Shown: piece by piece, positions 27,701 to 34,878 of the stretch | Position numbering within the stretch: position 1 is the stretch's first letter | How the letters are laid out: each line of letters begins with the position of its first letter | Assembly (NCBI RefSeq): GCF_022899355.1 | Contig: NZ_JALJCK010000023.1 | Span: forward strand, 1 to 40,931 | Direction of reading: 5' to 3' | From: Shinella yambaruensis | GTDB taxonomy: Bacteria > Pseudomonadota > Alphaproteobacteria > Rhizobiales > Rhizobiaceae | Length of the DNA stretch: 40,931 nucleotides | The notes under the pieces: model-generated | Database searches by the model: none | What the model was told of the DNA's origin: nothing | What the model saw: only the letters and a program-made list of their open reading frames with translations | Program-made: the position numbers and the translations under genes

Positions 27701-27772
27701 CACCGGTCCTTCGTGGGTGTTACTGATATCCGGATCGAATTCTTCCGAATTACTTTCGCTTTCAGTCTGCAT
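21782..27772 (-). CDS. DUF4011 / SF1 helicase / Vsr-like endonuclease / DUF3320 protein (Hhe-like antiphage candidate)
   Basis: A 1,996-residue cytoplasmic multidomain protein. Around residues 235-300 is a transglutaminase-like Cys-His segment (TCLDTTLLFAAALEAAGLYP, then GHAAAGAWL). DUF4011 starts near 385 (RWQKKLLDLTLRNRLLNF). Walker A GPPGTGKS is at about 710-717, and a long helical insertion follows. Walker B IFDEASQ is at about 1338, with GDPKQLPPT and the arginine-finger motif NVAVTRARQELVV of SF1 helicases. A DUF559/Vsr-like nuclease lies near 1640-1720 (FRIDLGI, GVECDGATYH, VLKGLGWNILRVWS). DUF3320 follows at about 1835-1900. This combination matches the DUF4011-helicase-Vsr type reported as antiphage. 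The start has a GGGGGAGG site. It diverges from cas9, which supports a defence role; the mechanism is inferred. Confidence 0.88.
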   Translation of the reverse strand: MQTESESNSEEFDPDISNTHEGPVIVADIAASFTYASYQNAIPVIRSILIENSSDRHFANCKLELTSSPSFLRPKTWTVDRLVPGDRLALNDRKVELDAGYLAGLNEAERGEITLRLSSAGDVLDERRLPVRLLARDEWGGVADMAQLLPAFVMPNDPSVASILRNAAERLAAHGHQSGLDGYQSGSPQRAYLLAAAIYSAIAGMALHYAEPPASFESRGQKIRRPSTISEERLATCLDTTLLFAAALEAAGLYPVLLMFQGHAAAGAWLAKRTFANAIETDQMEVRKALASRELIVFETTGVTHRPAMTMESAQQVLDHRLGETEAHAFVAAIDVRRSRSGGIMPLASHEPIRRTVLDEEVTPVADLPLPVAPSFGELPAETIEVKPTTAAGRIDRWQKKLLDLTLRNRLLNFPDSRKTIPFLCTDVAYLEDRLAGGGAIRIISLPEQNPLGERDAALYRDVHGRDLQRGFAAEALLRDELSSTLGASELEARLIDLHRQVRNDFAEGGANTLFLAVGFLRWKKKPEDDRSYRAPLLLVPVKLERRSASSRFTVRFHEDEPRFNATLLQFLERDFDLKLPQFSGDLPLDDNGIDVPRLLAMMRQAIRDVPGMEVVDETALSTFSFAKFLMWKDLVERTEALRANKVVRHLIDTPEQAFQAGDGQPPFREERELDRAYAPSDLICLLPSDSSQMAASLAAAEGRDFVIVGPPGTGKSQTIANMIASCLAVGKTVLFVAEKTAALDVVYRRLREHGLGNHCIELHSNKADRRHFLGQLKAAWEQGGGIDVSEWVAVNERLRLRRDELNAYVEALHRRYPNGWTPYLALGIALKATDSPAPGLAWPERDAHDAQTLHDLEELAGQLGLVFASVERQPALDLVDVGDWSSGWQESLLAAAQSLKDAIEAVRIAVEAYLASLGLGSQGRSSQAEIQGLANLARVMRKCRGRDITIVFDRELPQCAGALETLANSIKSYREAERGLSAAYAVTAVRDLDPDALDRKWREANASFWPTSALGKRKVQKLLQSYADGGTADPGRDIPLLRHMKECLSAIDRNQLAGKPLPIEGLATDVVAVAEILELAWEFRATVPIPGRSQEETRSMLRFVAPCLRGTSENDGVRQSGDRLLTAIEGFQAVRKHFREVSGREISSEPDGPDLATLSENLGALVNGRHLLRDWSAWCRIRRRAIASSLAPLVEQIEKGMVRPEDARSAFRLGYARWWLPKVLDSDPVLRDFRRFQHENAIKEFREIDDLVRSHATRRVISAIAHGLPAVQSVSRNSELGLLRHQMELQRPSQSIRDMIGKMPQSFPKLAPCMLMSPLSIAQYLPPDQALFDVVIFDEASQITTWDAVGAIARARQTVIVGDPKQLPPTNFFGRNEDEDEIADHEKDLESILDEAKAAGIPVRDLRWHYRSRSESLIAFSNHHYYQNRLVTFPSPLVEDRAVRLHKVPDGVYDRGKSRTNRIEAEAVTREAVCRMKGWLKLPEKDRPTLGVITFNAQQQSLILDLLDAARRNDPELEWFFAEERVEQTIVKNLENVQGDERDVIFFSITFWKDAAGKLTMDFGALNRDGGERRLNVAVTRARQELVVFSGFTADQIDPARTKALAVQHLKTFLDYAERGAVALPAQDIGSVGGFDSPFDEAVALQLERRGWTVLPQVGISGFRIDLGIRHPDLAGAYLAGVECDGATYHRSATARDRDKVREQVLKGLGWNILRVWSTDWWFDAAGCVERLHAGLESLLEESRARRAAENEDVATHWDMGHEVEAVEEIRDDGAAPAEEPAPPSATIEAELVSADAPMVSRAIEGAAMQAAASATLAEVAGKQRYHVTDLSGFPADPEQFFEFGYRDILRRMIEAIIETESPLRTDILAQRLARAHGWLRTGGRIRERIGLHLRDLDRTVESSGEFIWKKGAVSDILPYRQPASEEARRPIGDIPLAELTAVVLDNPDLLDEPDPARDLARLLGVERLAAVSRARLDEAIARARKHIVNIQLSG

Positions 27773-27945
27773 CGGTGTGCCTCCCCCACTGGGAGACTAG
27801 CGTTGTTTTTTACCGTGAAGAAGGCCTTTCACTCGTGAGAGTTGATTTTTCGACGGGAATTCGCTCTCACTGAGCATGGCAGCGCGTGCCACGTCTACTG
27901 GCCGGGTGAGGGTCCAACCATGAAGGGAGTTTTTATCCGGGAAAA

Positions 27946-28026
27946 TGAAAAAGCGTCCGCCGGAGCGGACGCCTTATCTGGTGCATATCTCAGCTTGTTA
28001 ACGGCTGGACTGCGATTTCTGAACGA
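27946..28026 (-). ncRNA. tracrRNA of the type II-C CRISPR-Cas9 system
   Basis: On the minus strand the anti-repeat at 27997-28024 pairs with the crRNA repeat. Fifteen contiguous bases (GTTCAGAAATCGCAG, 28024 to 28010) pair perfectly, and the next 12 or so (TCCAGCCGTTAAC) pair with one mismatch, G-U wobbles and one bulged U. A short linker with AAGCTGAGATATG leads into a G+C-rich hairpin and T5. A promoter with a perfect TTGACA box places the 5' end near 28024. The RNA is about 80 nt and lies between cas9 and the DUF4011 gene. It guides crRNA maturation and Cas9 loading. Pairing and terminator are seen directly; the exact 5' end is inferred. Confidence 0.88.
27948..27972 (-). terminator. Rho-independent terminator of tracrRNA
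   Basis: On the minus strand GCGTCCGC, loop TCCG, GCGGACGC (27972 to 27953) is followed by five T (27952-27948). The hairpin probably also forms the 3' stem of the mature tracrRNA. Read-through would continue into the DUF4011 gene, whose ATG is 176 nt further on. Confidence 0.9.
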
Positions 28027-28030
28027 TATG

Positions 28031-28059
28031 CATATTGCCTAGCTCGCCCCGATTGTCAA
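28031..28059 (-). promoter_or_regulatory. tracrRNA promoter
   Basis: On the minus strand a perfect -35 box TTGACA (28059-28054) is followed after 17 nt by AATATG (28036-28031) as -10 box. Initiation about 7 nt further falls at the first base of the anti-repeat. The element sits in the cas9 5' region, 28 nt before its start codon, so tracrRNA and cas9 transcription must overlap here. Confidence 0.6.
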
Positions 28060-28087
28060 TGCTGCAAGCATTCGCGGAGAGGTGGCT

Positions 28088-31000
28088 ATGGCTGGATATA
28101 TCAAGACGCTTGGACTCGATCTCGGCACTAACTCGCTCGGCTGGGCGATCATCGAAACGCGCGGTGAACCGGGCGAAAATGACGAGGGACGCATCGTCGC
28201 CAGCGGCGTGCGCATCTTCTCTCAATCCGAAATGGCGGGACGTGATCCGCAATCGAAGGCTTCCTTGGCCGTGGCGCGGCGTCAGGCGCGTGGGTCAAGG
28301 CGCCAGCGGGATCGCTATCTGAAGCGGCGGGAGCGCCTGGTCGACCTTCTGGTCGATCTCGGGCTGATGCCCGCCGACAAGGCTGCTCGCGCGGAACTGG
28401 TGAAGAACCATGGCGATGGAAAGACGGGCGACCTCTCGTCATCCGTCTATGCATTGCGCGCGCGGGCGCTGGACGAGGCGCTGTCGCCCTATGAGATCGG
28501 CCGCGCGATTTTCCACCTCAACCAGCGCCGCGGCTTCAAGAGCAATCGCAAGGCCGACAGCAACGACCCCGAACAGGGCGTGATCTCCGAGGGGATGCGC
28601 TCGCTCGATGAGAAGATGGCGGAGGCGGGCGCGCGGACCATCGGCGAATGGCTGCACATGCGCCGGCTGCAAGGCCTGCCGGTCCGTGCCCGTATCGCGC
28701 CTGACGGGGAAGGCTATGCCTTCTATCCCTCGCGTGACGCGCTTGAGCGCGAATTCGACCGGATCATGGCCCGCCAGACGCTTTTCCATCCCGACCTGCT
28801 CACCGATGCGGTCATCCGGGAACTGCGCGAAGTGATCTTCCACCAGCGTCCGCTGAGACCGGTGAAGCCGGGGAAATGCTCCTACAATCCGCTGGAGGAG
28901 CGATTGGCGAAGGCGCATCCGCTGTTCCAGAAATTCCGGCTGCTCAAGGAACTCAACGAACTGGAAATCGTCGGGGAGGACCAGAAGCACATCAAGCTGA
29001 CGCCGGAGCAGCGCGATGCTTTGGCGCTGCAGCTGCGGACGAGCCTTACCAAACAGGGAAAGGTGCCTTTCTCGAAGTTGCGGGGCACGCTGAAGCTCGG
29101 ACGGGAGGTGCGCTTCAACAAGGAGACCGACAACCGCAGCGATCTCGAAGGCGACGTGGTCTATTTTCGCATGTCGCGCCCGGAATGCTTCGGCAACCGC
29201 TGGGCGGACCTGCCGGTCGAGAGGCAGGCAGCAATCACCGAGAGACTGAGGACCGAGCCTGACTACAACACCCTCATGAACTGGCTGAAAGCGGAGGCGG
29301 GGCTGGACGAGGCGCATGCCCGGGCGGTGGCCGACACACCGGTGCCGGACGGTTTCGGCAGGTTGGGCCGATCCGCGCTGACCGCGCTCATCGACGCGCT
29401 GGAGAACGAAGTGGGCGAGGGCGGCTTCGTCATCACCGAGGCCGAGGCGGCGAAGCGGGTTTACGGCCGCACCAATTCCGAAGCCGATCCGAACCGTAAG
29501 GGCGTGGACCAACTGCCGAAATATCAGGAGGTTCTGGCGCGCCACATTCCTCCGGGAACGGGCGAGCCCGACGATCCCTATGACGATTTCATGGGGCGCA
29601 TCACCAACCCGACGGTTCATATCGCGCTCAATCAGTTACGCCGCGTGGTCAATGCGCTGATCCGGACATACGGCAAACCGGACCGGATCGCCATCGAGGT
29701 CGGCCGCGAACTGAAAATGAACGACCGGGAGCGCGACGAGATCAATCGCCGGATCGCGCGGAACACGAAAGCGGCGATCGAACGAGGCGTCAAGCTGACC
29801 GAGACCTTCCGGCAGTTGGACACCGGTTACAACCGCCTTCGATTGGAATTGTGGGAAGACCTGAACCAGAAGCCGGAAAACCGCGTCTGCATCTATTGCG
29901 GCAAGGCCATCGCCGGCCACATGCTCTTCAACGGCGAGACGGATATCGATCACATCCTGCCCTATTCGAAGACATTGGATGACAGCAAGGCAAACCGGAT
30001 CCTGTGCTGCACGTCCTGCAATCGCGAGAAAAAGAACCGGCCTCCGTCGAGCGTGCCGCAGTGGCGCAGTCGCTATGGCGAGATCCTGGCGCGCGTCACG
30101 ACACTGCCGAAACCCAAGCAATGGCGCTTTGGCGAAGACGCGATGACACGCTTCGGCGAGGAGGAGGGCTTTCTCGCCCGGCAATTGACCGACATGCAGT
30201 ATATTTCCCGGCTGGCACTGACCTATCTCGCCCATCTCTACGACTACGAGGAAGTGGATCTTGACGGTATCTACAAGCGCCACGCCCGCGTGCGTGCCTT
30301 GCCCGGGCGGATGACCGAGATGCTGCGCCGCCAGTGGGGTCTCAACGAATTGCTGCATGACCATAATCTCATCGGAGGCGACGTGGCCAAGCCGAAGAAC
30401 CGGCTGGATCATCGCCACCACGCGATCGATGCCATTGTCATCGCCTGCACATCGCGTGCGCTCATCCAGCGGCTGGCGACGGCTTCCGCGGCGGCCGAGG
30501 AGCGCGGGGCCGAGCGCGTCGTCGAGCGGATCGATCCGCCCTGGTCCAGCTTCCGCGAGGATGTCCGTGCGGCGGTGGGCGCCATCGTCGTCAGCCACAA
30601 GCCGGACCACGGAACGGTGAGCCGGGAAGGCTATGCAAGGGGTCGCGGGCAGACGGCGGGCAAGCTGCATAACGATACCGCCTACGGGTACACCGGCGAA
30701 AAGGACGCCAGCGGCAACGATATCGTCGTGCGCCGCATTGCCATCACCGATATCAGGAACCCCGCCGATATCATGAAGATCAGGACCAATGCGCATGGCC
30801 ATTCGGAGCTCAGGGACCGGCTTTACGAGGCGACACGCGGGCTGGAGGGCAAGGCGTTCGAACAGGCGGTGCTGGATTTCGTCAAGGGCGATGTGAAATT
30901 CAGGGGCATCCGCCACGTCCGCATCACCGAGGTGGCGAATCCCGTCTGGATCACGCATGGGGGCGGGCGGTACAGGAAGGGCTATCTGCCCGGCGGCAAC

Positions 31001-31405
31001 GATCGCTTCGACGTTTGGGAGCTGGCAGACGGCAAATGGGATGCCGAGGTGGTGACGACCTTCGATGCGCACCGGCCCGGCTTCGTGCCCCGAATGCGGC
31101 TCGAAAACCACAATGCCCGCAAGATCATGAGTTTGAAGAAGGGGGATATGGTCGCCTATGACGACCCCGATAGCGGGAAACGTATCATCGCCATCGTCCG
31201 CAAGTTCGACCAGCGCAACAAGCAGCTTTATCTCGATCCGCACAACGAGGCGGGCAATCTCGACAGGCGGGAAAAGGAGAAGACCTACAAGCCGCTTCGC
31301 CCGATGCCCAACCCATTGAAAAAATACAGGCCGAGGCAGGTTCGTATCGATGAGATCGGTCAGGTGTTCGATCCCGGCCCGTGGTGGGAAAAGCAGGACG
31401 GTTAA
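28088..31405 (+). CDS. cas9: Type II-C CRISPR-associated endonuclease Cas9
   Basis: A 1,105-residue dual-RNA-guided DNA endonuclease. RuvC-I is LGLDLGTNSLGWAI with Asp11. An arginine-rich bridge helix follows (ARRQARGSRRQRDRYLKRRE). RuvC-II is IAIEVGRELKMN with Glu537. The HNH domain has ETDIDHILPYS with His622, between two Cys pairs (CIYCGK and CTSCNREKK) that probably bind zinc. RuvC-III is LDHRHHAIDAIVIA with His777/His778 and Asp781. The C-terminal part (from about 860) is the PAM-interacting region. All nuclease residues are present, so it should be active. I chose ATG 28088, 5 nt after GGAGAGG; an in-frame GTG two codons upstream is possible. The length and the cas1-cas2-only neighbourhood fit subtype II-C. 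Confidence 0.97.
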   Translation: MAGYIKTLGLDLGTNSLGWAIIETRGEPGENDEGRIVASGVRIFSQSEMAGRDPQSKASLAVARRQARGSRRQRDRYLKRRERLVDLLVDLGLMPADKAARAELVKNHGDGKTGDLSSSVYALRARALDEALSPYEIGRAIFHLNQRRGFKSNRKADSNDPEQGVISEGMRSLDEKMAEAGARTIGEWLHMRRLQGLPVRARIAPDGEGYAFYPSRDALEREFDRIMARQTLFHPDLLTDAVIRELREVIFHQRPLRPVKPGKCSYNPLEERLAKAHPLFQKFRLLKELNELEIVGEDQKHIKLTPEQRDALALQLRTSLTKQGKVPFSKLRGTLKLGREVRFNKETDNRSDLEGDVVYFRMSRPECFGNRWADLPVERQAAITERLRTEPDYNTLMNWLKAEAGLDEAHARAVADTPVPDGFGRLGRSALTALIDALENEVGEGGFVITEAEAAKRVYGRTNSEADPNRKGVDQLPKYQEVLARHIPPGTGEPDDPYDDFMGRITNPTVHIALNQLRRVVNALIRTYGKPDRIAIEVGRELKMNDRERDEINRRIARNTKAAIERGVKLTETFRQLDTGYNRLRLELWEDLNQKPENRVCIYCGKAIAGHMLFNGETDIDHILPYSKTLDDSKANRILCCTSCNREKKNRPPSSVPQWRSRYGEILARVTTLPKPKQWRFGEDAMTRFGEEEGFLARQLTDMQYISRLALTYLAHLYDYEEVDLDGIYKRHARVRALPGRMTEMLRRQWGLNELLHDHNLIGGDVAKPKNRLDHRHHAIDAIVIACTSRALIQRLATASAAAEERGAERVVERIDPPWSSFREDVRAAVGAIVVSHKPDHGTVSREGYARGRGQTAGKLHNDTAYGYTGEKDASGNDIVVRRIAITDIRNPADIMKIRTNAHGHSELRDRLYEATRGLEGKAFEQAVLDFVKGDVKFRGIRHVRITEVANPVWITHGGGRYRKGYLPGGNDRFDVWELADGKWDAEVVTTFDAHRPGFVPRMRLENHNARKIMSLKKGDMVAYDDPDSGKRIIAIVRKFDQRNKQLYLDPHNEAGNLDRREKEKTYKPLRPMPNPLKKYRPRQVRIDEIGQVFDPGPWWEKQDG

Positions 31406-31458
31406 CCAAAGATTAAGATTTGCCGGACGAAGAGGCATGATTGAGTTAGTCTCCCGTC

Positions 31459-32385
31459 ATGCAGCGTGTGGTTGATCTTTCCTCTGATGGCCTGCATGTG
31501 GCCGTTCATCGTGGCTTCCTTACCGTGTCGAAGGATCGGGAGGAGATGGGCCGCGTAGCGCTCGATGACATCGGCGGCGTTATCGCCCATGCGCACGGGC
31601 TGACATGGTCGAATACGGTCTTCGTTCGCCTTTCGGAGCGGGCGGTGCCGGTTGTGCTGTGCGCGGCGAACCATGCGCCGGTGGCGTGTGTCTGGCCGCT
31701 GCAGGGCAATCATCTGCAGGGCAGGCGGCTGAACGCCCAGGTGGACGCCTCGCGGCCCTTGGCCAAGCGCATCTGGCGCGACATCGTGGTCGCGAAGATC
31801 CGGATGCAGGGCGCGGTGCTGGCATCGGTCGGGGCGGAGGCCGGTGCATTCGACACGCTCGCCCGCAAGGTCCGCTCCGGCGATCCGGACAATGTGGAAG
31901 CGCAGGCGGCGCGGCGCTACTGGCAAGCGTTCATGGGGCCGGATTTCCGGCGCGATCAGGACGGCGAAGGCGTCAATGCGCTCTTGAATTACGGCTACAC
32001 GGTGCTGCGCGCGATCATCAGCCGCGCCATTTGTGCAGCCGGTCTGCATCCCTCGATCGGGCTTCATCACTCTAACCGCGCCAATGCCTTTGCCCTGGCG
32101 GATGACCTGATGGAACCTTATCGACCGATCGTTGACAGGGCCGTCTACAATCTCGTGCAGGATGGCTTGCGAGAGGTTTCGCCCAAAGCGAAAACTGCAC
32201 TGGTGACATTAACGGCGCTGGATCTGCCGGCACCGCAGGGCATGAGCCCGCTGCATGTACATGCAACGCGACTTGCACAGCAATTGGCGGCGCTTTTTGA
32301 TAAGGAGGACGTGGGCCTGGATCTGCCTTCGCCACTTGACCCGCTGACGTTATCTGGCCTTGCACGGCAGGGCGAGACGCAATGA
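31459..32385 (+). CDS. cas1: CRISPR integrase Cas1 (type II-C)
   Basis: A 308-residue metal-dependent integrase that inserts spacers with Cas2. The metal-binding triad is visible: Glu147 in NVEAQAARRYW, His203/204 in GLHHSNRANAF, and Asp215/216 in ALADDLMEPYRPIVD. The N-terminal beta domain begins VVDLSSDGLHVAV and the helical catalytic domain follows at about residue 95. It lies 53 nt after cas9 and overlaps cas2 by 4 nt (ATGA), so adaptation genes are coupled. The length is usual for type II Cas1. No cas4 or csn2 accompanies it. Confidence 0.96.
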   Translation: MQRVVDLSSDGLHVAVHRGFLTVSKDREEMGRVALDDIGGVIAHAHGLTWSNTVFVRLSERAVPVVLCAANHAPVACVWPLQGNHLQGRRLNAQVDASRPLAKRIWRDIVVAKIRMQGAVLASVGAEAGAFDTLARKVRSGDPDNVEAQAARRYWQAFMGPDFRRDQDGEGVNALLNYGYTVLRAIISRAICAAGLHPSIGLHHSNRANAFALADDLMEPYRPIVDRAVYNLVQDGLREVSPKAKTALVTLTALDLPAPQGMSPLHVHATRLAQQLAALFDKEDVGLDLPSPLDPLTLSGLARQGETQ

Positions 32386-32756
32386 CAACGCTTCATACGG
32401 AAAAACGGGGAGAGCGGACCAAACCATCCTATATGTCCGCTTATCGGATGATGTGGATGCTCGTCACGTTCGATCTGCCGGTGGATACGAAAAGACACCG
32501 CGCCGACGCCACGAAATTTCGCCAGTTCCTGCTTGATCAGGGCTTTGAGATGAGCCAGCTTTCGAATTATCTTCGATTGGTGAACGGGCAGGAACAGTTT
32601 GAAACCTACACGCGACGAATTGGATCCAACCTCCCGGAGCGGGGCGATGTTTTCATCTTTCAATTTACAGATCGACAGTATGAAAATATCGTCCGATTCA
32701 GCGATCAAAGCCGCCGTGCCCGAAAGAAAAATCCCGAACAGATTGCTCTTTTCTAG
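32382..32756 (+). CDS. cas2: CRISPR adaptation protein Cas2
   Basis: A 124-residue ferredoxin-fold protein that forms the Cas1-Cas2 integration complex. The first strand is WMLVTFDLPVDTKRHRADAT, containing the conserved Asp of the family, followed by FRQFLLDQGFEMSQLSNYLR and the C-terminal strand GDVFIFQFTDRQYENI. It has a 20-residue N-terminal extension compared with short Cas2 proteins; translation could instead start at Met18 or Met23, but the ATGA overlap with cas1 favours 32382. It is the last gene of the cas operon, 72 nt before the first repeat. Confidence 0.95.
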   Translation: MTTLHTEKRGERTKPSYMSAYRMMWMLVTFDLPVDTKRHRADATKFRQFLLDQGFEMSQLSNYLRLVNGQEQFETYTRRIGSNLPERGDVFIFQFTDRQYENIVRFSDQSRRARKKNPEQIALF

Positions 32757-32786
32757 CGCCCATGGACGCTTTCATAGCGTGATAAA

Positions 32787-32821
32787 GCCCCAAAACCCCT
32801 GTCGAAACAGGGGCTTGGGGC
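32787..32821 (-). terminator. Hairpin terminator at the cas2 end of the CRISPR array
   Basis: A long stem is formed by GCCCCAA (32787-32793) with TTGGGGC (32815-32821), and CCCCTGT (32796-32802) with ACAGGGG (32807-32813), closed by a CGAA loop. Read on the minus strand it is followed by TTTATC, so it can stop array transcription running toward cas2. It may also end the cas operon mRNA on the plus strand. It lies 7 nt outside the first repeat, so it also occupies the leader position. Confidence 0.7.
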
Positions 32822-32828
32822 AGTATCG

Positions 32829-34842
32829 AGCCTAGCAGTTCAGAAATCGCAGGCCAACCGCAACGACAACACTGCGCCAGGCTTCTGCGCGACGAGCCTA
32901 GCAGTTCAGAAATCGCAGGCCAACCGCAACAATAGCATGCGTCTGATAAGACTCATCTTCAGCCTAGCAGTTCAGAAATCGCAGGCCAACCGCAACTCGC
33001 ACAAACGGCTTCAGCGTATCCCCCATAGCCTAGCAGTTCAGAAATCGCAGGCCAACCGCAACACCATCGACGGCGTCGCCCGCACGATCCAAGCCTAGCA
33101 GTTCAGAAATCGCAGGCCAACCGCAACGCGTCACGAAAGGCATCTCCAGCACCGCCGAGCCTAGCAGTTCAGAAATCGCAGGCCAACCGCAACGGCCCAA
33201 ACGGTCTTGAAGTTGCGGAGATGAGCCTAGCAGTTCAGAAATCGCAGGCCAACCGCAACCAGCCTTATAGCGCGGTTAACCTGGGGATAAGCCTAGCAGT
33301 TCAGAAATCGCAGGCCAACCGCAACAGAGTGCGTCAGGTGCCCTGCTCCAGCTGGAGCCTAGCAGTTCAGAAATCGCAGGCCAACCGCAACTGCGACTGG
33401 TCGTACTACCTGATCAAGGAAGCCTAGCAGTTCAGAAATCGCAGGCCAACCGCAACCTTCGCTGCCTTGGAGAGTGCCTTGTAGACAGCCTAGCAGTTCA
33501 GAAATCGCAGGCCAACCGCAACCAAAGCTGCCCGCCCACGCTCATTTCGCCGAGCCTAGCAGTTCAGAAATCGCAGGCCAACCGCAACCATGATCAGCGC
33601 CGCATTGCGCGTCCAGGGAGCCTAGCAGTTCAGAAATCGCAGGCCAACCGCAACGCGATCCGGCGGGCATGGTTATGGTGCTGGAGCCTAGCAGTTCAGA
33701 AATCGCAGGCCAACCGCAACCTGCGCACGGAAACGGACAGCGTGGAGACGACAGCCTAGCAGTTCAGAAATCGCAGGCCAACCGCAACCGCCGCGCGCGA
33801 CCATCAGGACGAGCAGCAAGCCTAGCAGTTCAGAAATCGCAGGCCAACCGCAACTTTCTTCTATGTCAAGCACCGCGACTTGGAAGCCTAGCAGTTCAGA
33901 AATCGCAGGCCAACCGCAACTCCTCTGTGGTGGTGGTTAGATCGCCCAGAGCCTAGCAGTTCAGAAATCGCAGGCCAACCGCAACTGGGGCAAGAACGGG
34001 TCCGTCGCGGTCGACAGCCTAGCAGTTCAGAAATCGCAGGCCAACCGCAACAGGCCGCGACGATGGCTGAGAACTCCGCAAAGCCTAGCAGTTCAGAAAT
34101 CGCAGGCCAACCGCAACTGGAAACCCGCATGGGACGTGCGGTATGGGAGCCTAGCAGTTCAGAAATCGCAGGCCAACCGCAACACTATGACGCCGACAAC
34201 GTCATGGCGCGCAAGCCTAGCAGTTCAGAAATCGCAGGCCAACCGCAACCGGCCCTTCCGTACATCACCGACTTTGTCGAGCCTAGCAGTTCAGAAATCG
34301 CAGGCCAACCGCAACGGCGCAGATCGCCTTGAGGCTTTTCCCATTAGCCTAGCAGTTCAGAAATCGCAGGCCAACCGCAACGTCGGCGCCTTCCACCCGA
34401 CGAGAATGCGGAGCCTAGCAGTTCAGAAATCGCAGGCCAACCGCAACAGAGGAAGTGTGTGCCGTTGCTGTTGACGTAGCCTAGCAGTTCAGAAATCGCA
34501 GGCCAACCGCAACGGCTCGCCCCTCCCGACCGGCCGCGGGCGAAGCCTAGCAGTTCAGAAATCGCAGGCCAACCGCAACGGCGAAGAGGTCGATGCCGTT
34601 GCGCCGCATAGCCTAGCAGTTCAGAAATCGCAGGCCAACCGCAACTACGAAGGGTGCGATGCCGCGGCCGCAGACAGCCTAGCAGTTCAGAAATCGCAGG
34701 CCAACCGCAACTTGTCGAGATCAAGCATCATCTCCGAGAAGAACCTAGCAGTTCAGAAATCGCAGGCCAACCGCAACTTTGCCGGGTTGCTGTAGACGTG
34801 CTTGCATAGCCTAGCAGTTCAGAAATCGCAGGCCACCGCAAC
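32829..34842 (-). CRISPR. Type II-C CRISPR array, 31 repeats and 30 spacers
   Basis: The 36-nt repeat on the plus strand begins AGCCTAGCAGTTCAG and ends GGCCAACCGCAAC. Repeats start at 32829 and every 65-68 nt up to 34808. Spacers are mostly 30 nt, with 29 nt after the repeats at 33027, 33356 and 33885, and 32 nt after 33685. All repeats are identical except the last two: 34742 has G to A at position 2, and 34808 lacks one A (35 nt). On the minus strand the repeat starts GTTGCGGTTGG and ends TGCTAGGCT, as type II crRNA repeats do, and the tracrRNA pairs only with that strand. Transcription therefore runs toward cas2, opposite to the cas genes. The degenerate end is the one far from cas2, so new spacers probably enter next to cas2. 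Confidence 0.98.
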
Positions 34843-34878
34843 CAGTTCTTGGGGGGGCCTGCTAAGTGTACCGAAAGG

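Noticed and set aside
27842..28042. Short plus-strand frame of 66 codons between the defence gene and cas9
   Set aside because: It overlaps the tracrRNA, terminator and promoter on the other strand and shows no protein similarity I recognise.
32757..32828. Search for csn2 or cas4 around cas1-cas2
   Set aside because: There is no space for another gene between cas2 and the array, and none elsewhere nearby. The locus is II-C, not II-A or II-B.
33221..34724. Several open frames with repeated peptides such as SLAVQKSQANRN or CGWPAISELLG inside the array
   Set aside because: They are translations of the CRISPR repeat in different frames, not repeat proteins.
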